From: Comamonadaceae bacterium
GTDB lineage: Bacteria; Pseudomonadota; Gammaproteobacteria; Burkholderiales; Burkholderiaceae_C
Length of the DNA: 36,945 bases
Reading direction: 5' to 3'
NCBI GenBank assembly: GCA_025352965.1
Contig: JANXRP010000109.1
Coordinates: 1 to 36,945, forward strand
The notes beneath the pieces are model-generated. The model did not search any database. It worked only from the letters and a program-made list of their open reading frames with translations, and was not told the DNA's origin. Below, piece by piece: positions 36,718 through 36,945 of this stretch (its first letter is position 1; each line of letters begins with the position of its first letter). Position numbers and translations under genes: made by a program.

Positions 36718-36777
36718 GGTGTGAGTCAGGGTTTAGTTGATAAATAAAGGCTAGTATGGATGACGTTTCTATTTAAA

Positions 36778-36798
36778 TATATCACTAAGCGATATAAT
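36778..36798 (+). promoter_or_regulatory. palindromic operator overlapping a -10 box, toxin-antitoxin type
   Basis: TATATCACT-A-AGCGATATA (36778-36796) is a 19-bp palindrome with one mismatch, and TATAAT (36793-36798) overlaps its right arm, 9 bp before the toxin gene ATG. The arrangement is what a HigA/HTH-antitoxin operator would look like, so that the antitoxin-toxin complex represses its own promoter. A convincing -35 box is not seen. The surroundings are AT-rich compared with the rest. Confidence 0.6.
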
Positions 36799-36806
36799 TT
36801 GTAAAA

Positions 36807-36945
36807 ATGATGCATCAACTCAAAACCAAATTCTTTCAGCGCTGGCAAAAGAAAACAACGATTACGGATGCGGAATTGTTAGTCGCGCTAACTGAAATGC
36901 AGGCAGGTTTAATTGATGCAGATTTAGGTGGTGGCGTTGTCAAAA
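36807..36945 (+). CDS. RelE/HigB-type toxin, N-terminal fragment
   Basis: The first 46 codons of a gene cut by the right edge. The visible product begins MMHQLKTKFFQRWQKK and continues TDAELLVALTEMQAGLIDAD then LGGGVVK. This is the start of the RelE-like toxin family of the PF06296 type, where FxRWxxK is followed by a helix and DADLGGGVxKxR. Such toxins are usually followed by an HTH antitoxin (HigA-like) gene, expected just outside the window. The palindrome over its promoter supports this. The second Met is an equally possible start. The type of action (mRNA cleavage at the ribosome) is inferred from the family. Confidence 0.72.
   Translation, partial: MMHQLKTKFFQRWQKKTTITDAELLVALTEMQAGLIDADLGGGVVK

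Noticed and set aside
36718-36806. LexA box upstream of dinB
   Set aside because: I looked for CTG-N10-CAG type sites in the gap and found none.

Overview
The window looks like chromosomal DNA of a betaproteobacterium, most likely order Burkholderiales. The grounds are the carA-carB-greA order, a Bug-type (TctC family) solute receptor paired with an MmgE/PrpD protein, Liv-type ABC transporters in quantity, and aromatic-acid genes of the pobA/vanAB kind. Genes are tightly packed with many 4-8 bp overlaps. GC looks moderate by eye except for an AT-rich right edge. I saw no rRNA, tRNA, CRISPR array, insertion sequence or prophage.

Left part (1-9.4 kb): the 5' end of a TRAP transporter small permease gene (minus strand, cut by the edge); the chaperone cluster grpE-dnaK-dnaJ with a TMEM175-like channel gene between dnaK and dnaJ; the converging pair argG-ppnP; then a Bug receptor gene and an MmgE/PrpD gene. 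grpE and dnaK are each preceded by a good match to a sigma-32 promoter with the same 13-bp spacer.

Middle-left (8.9-14.6 kb, minus strand): carA-carB-greA (carbamoyl phosphate synthesis plus transcript cleavage factor) and orn.

Centre (14.6-32.5 kb): a roughly 18-kb block for uptake and catabolism of aromatic or related acids. It holds a minus-strand Liv-type ABC transporter with two tandem paralogous binding proteins, a divergent glutaryl-CoA dehydrogenase gene, an AraC-type regulator divergent from pobA (4-hydroxybenzoate to protocatechuate), vanA-vanR-vanB (vanillate to protocatechuate, with a GntR/FCD regulator between the two subunit genes), a second complete five-gene Liv-type transporter, and an acyl-CoA dehydrogenase with Asp at the usual catalytic Glu position. 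The likely logic is import of plant- or lignin-derived acids and funnelling to protocatechuate; ring-cleavage (pca) genes are not in the window.

Right part (32.5-36.9 kb): M48 (Ste24-like) membrane protease, rsgA, a small Mpo1-like membrane protein, an orphan cyanase (cynS), dinB (DNA polymerase IV), and at the edge the start of a RelE/HigB-type toxin gene behind a palindromic operator.

Nothing here is a clearly new defence or mobile system. The points most worth a second look are the Asp-for-Glu acyl-CoA dehydrogenase, the channel gene inside the dnaK-dnaJ cluster, the paired heat-shock promoters, and the architecture and operators of the aromatic block.
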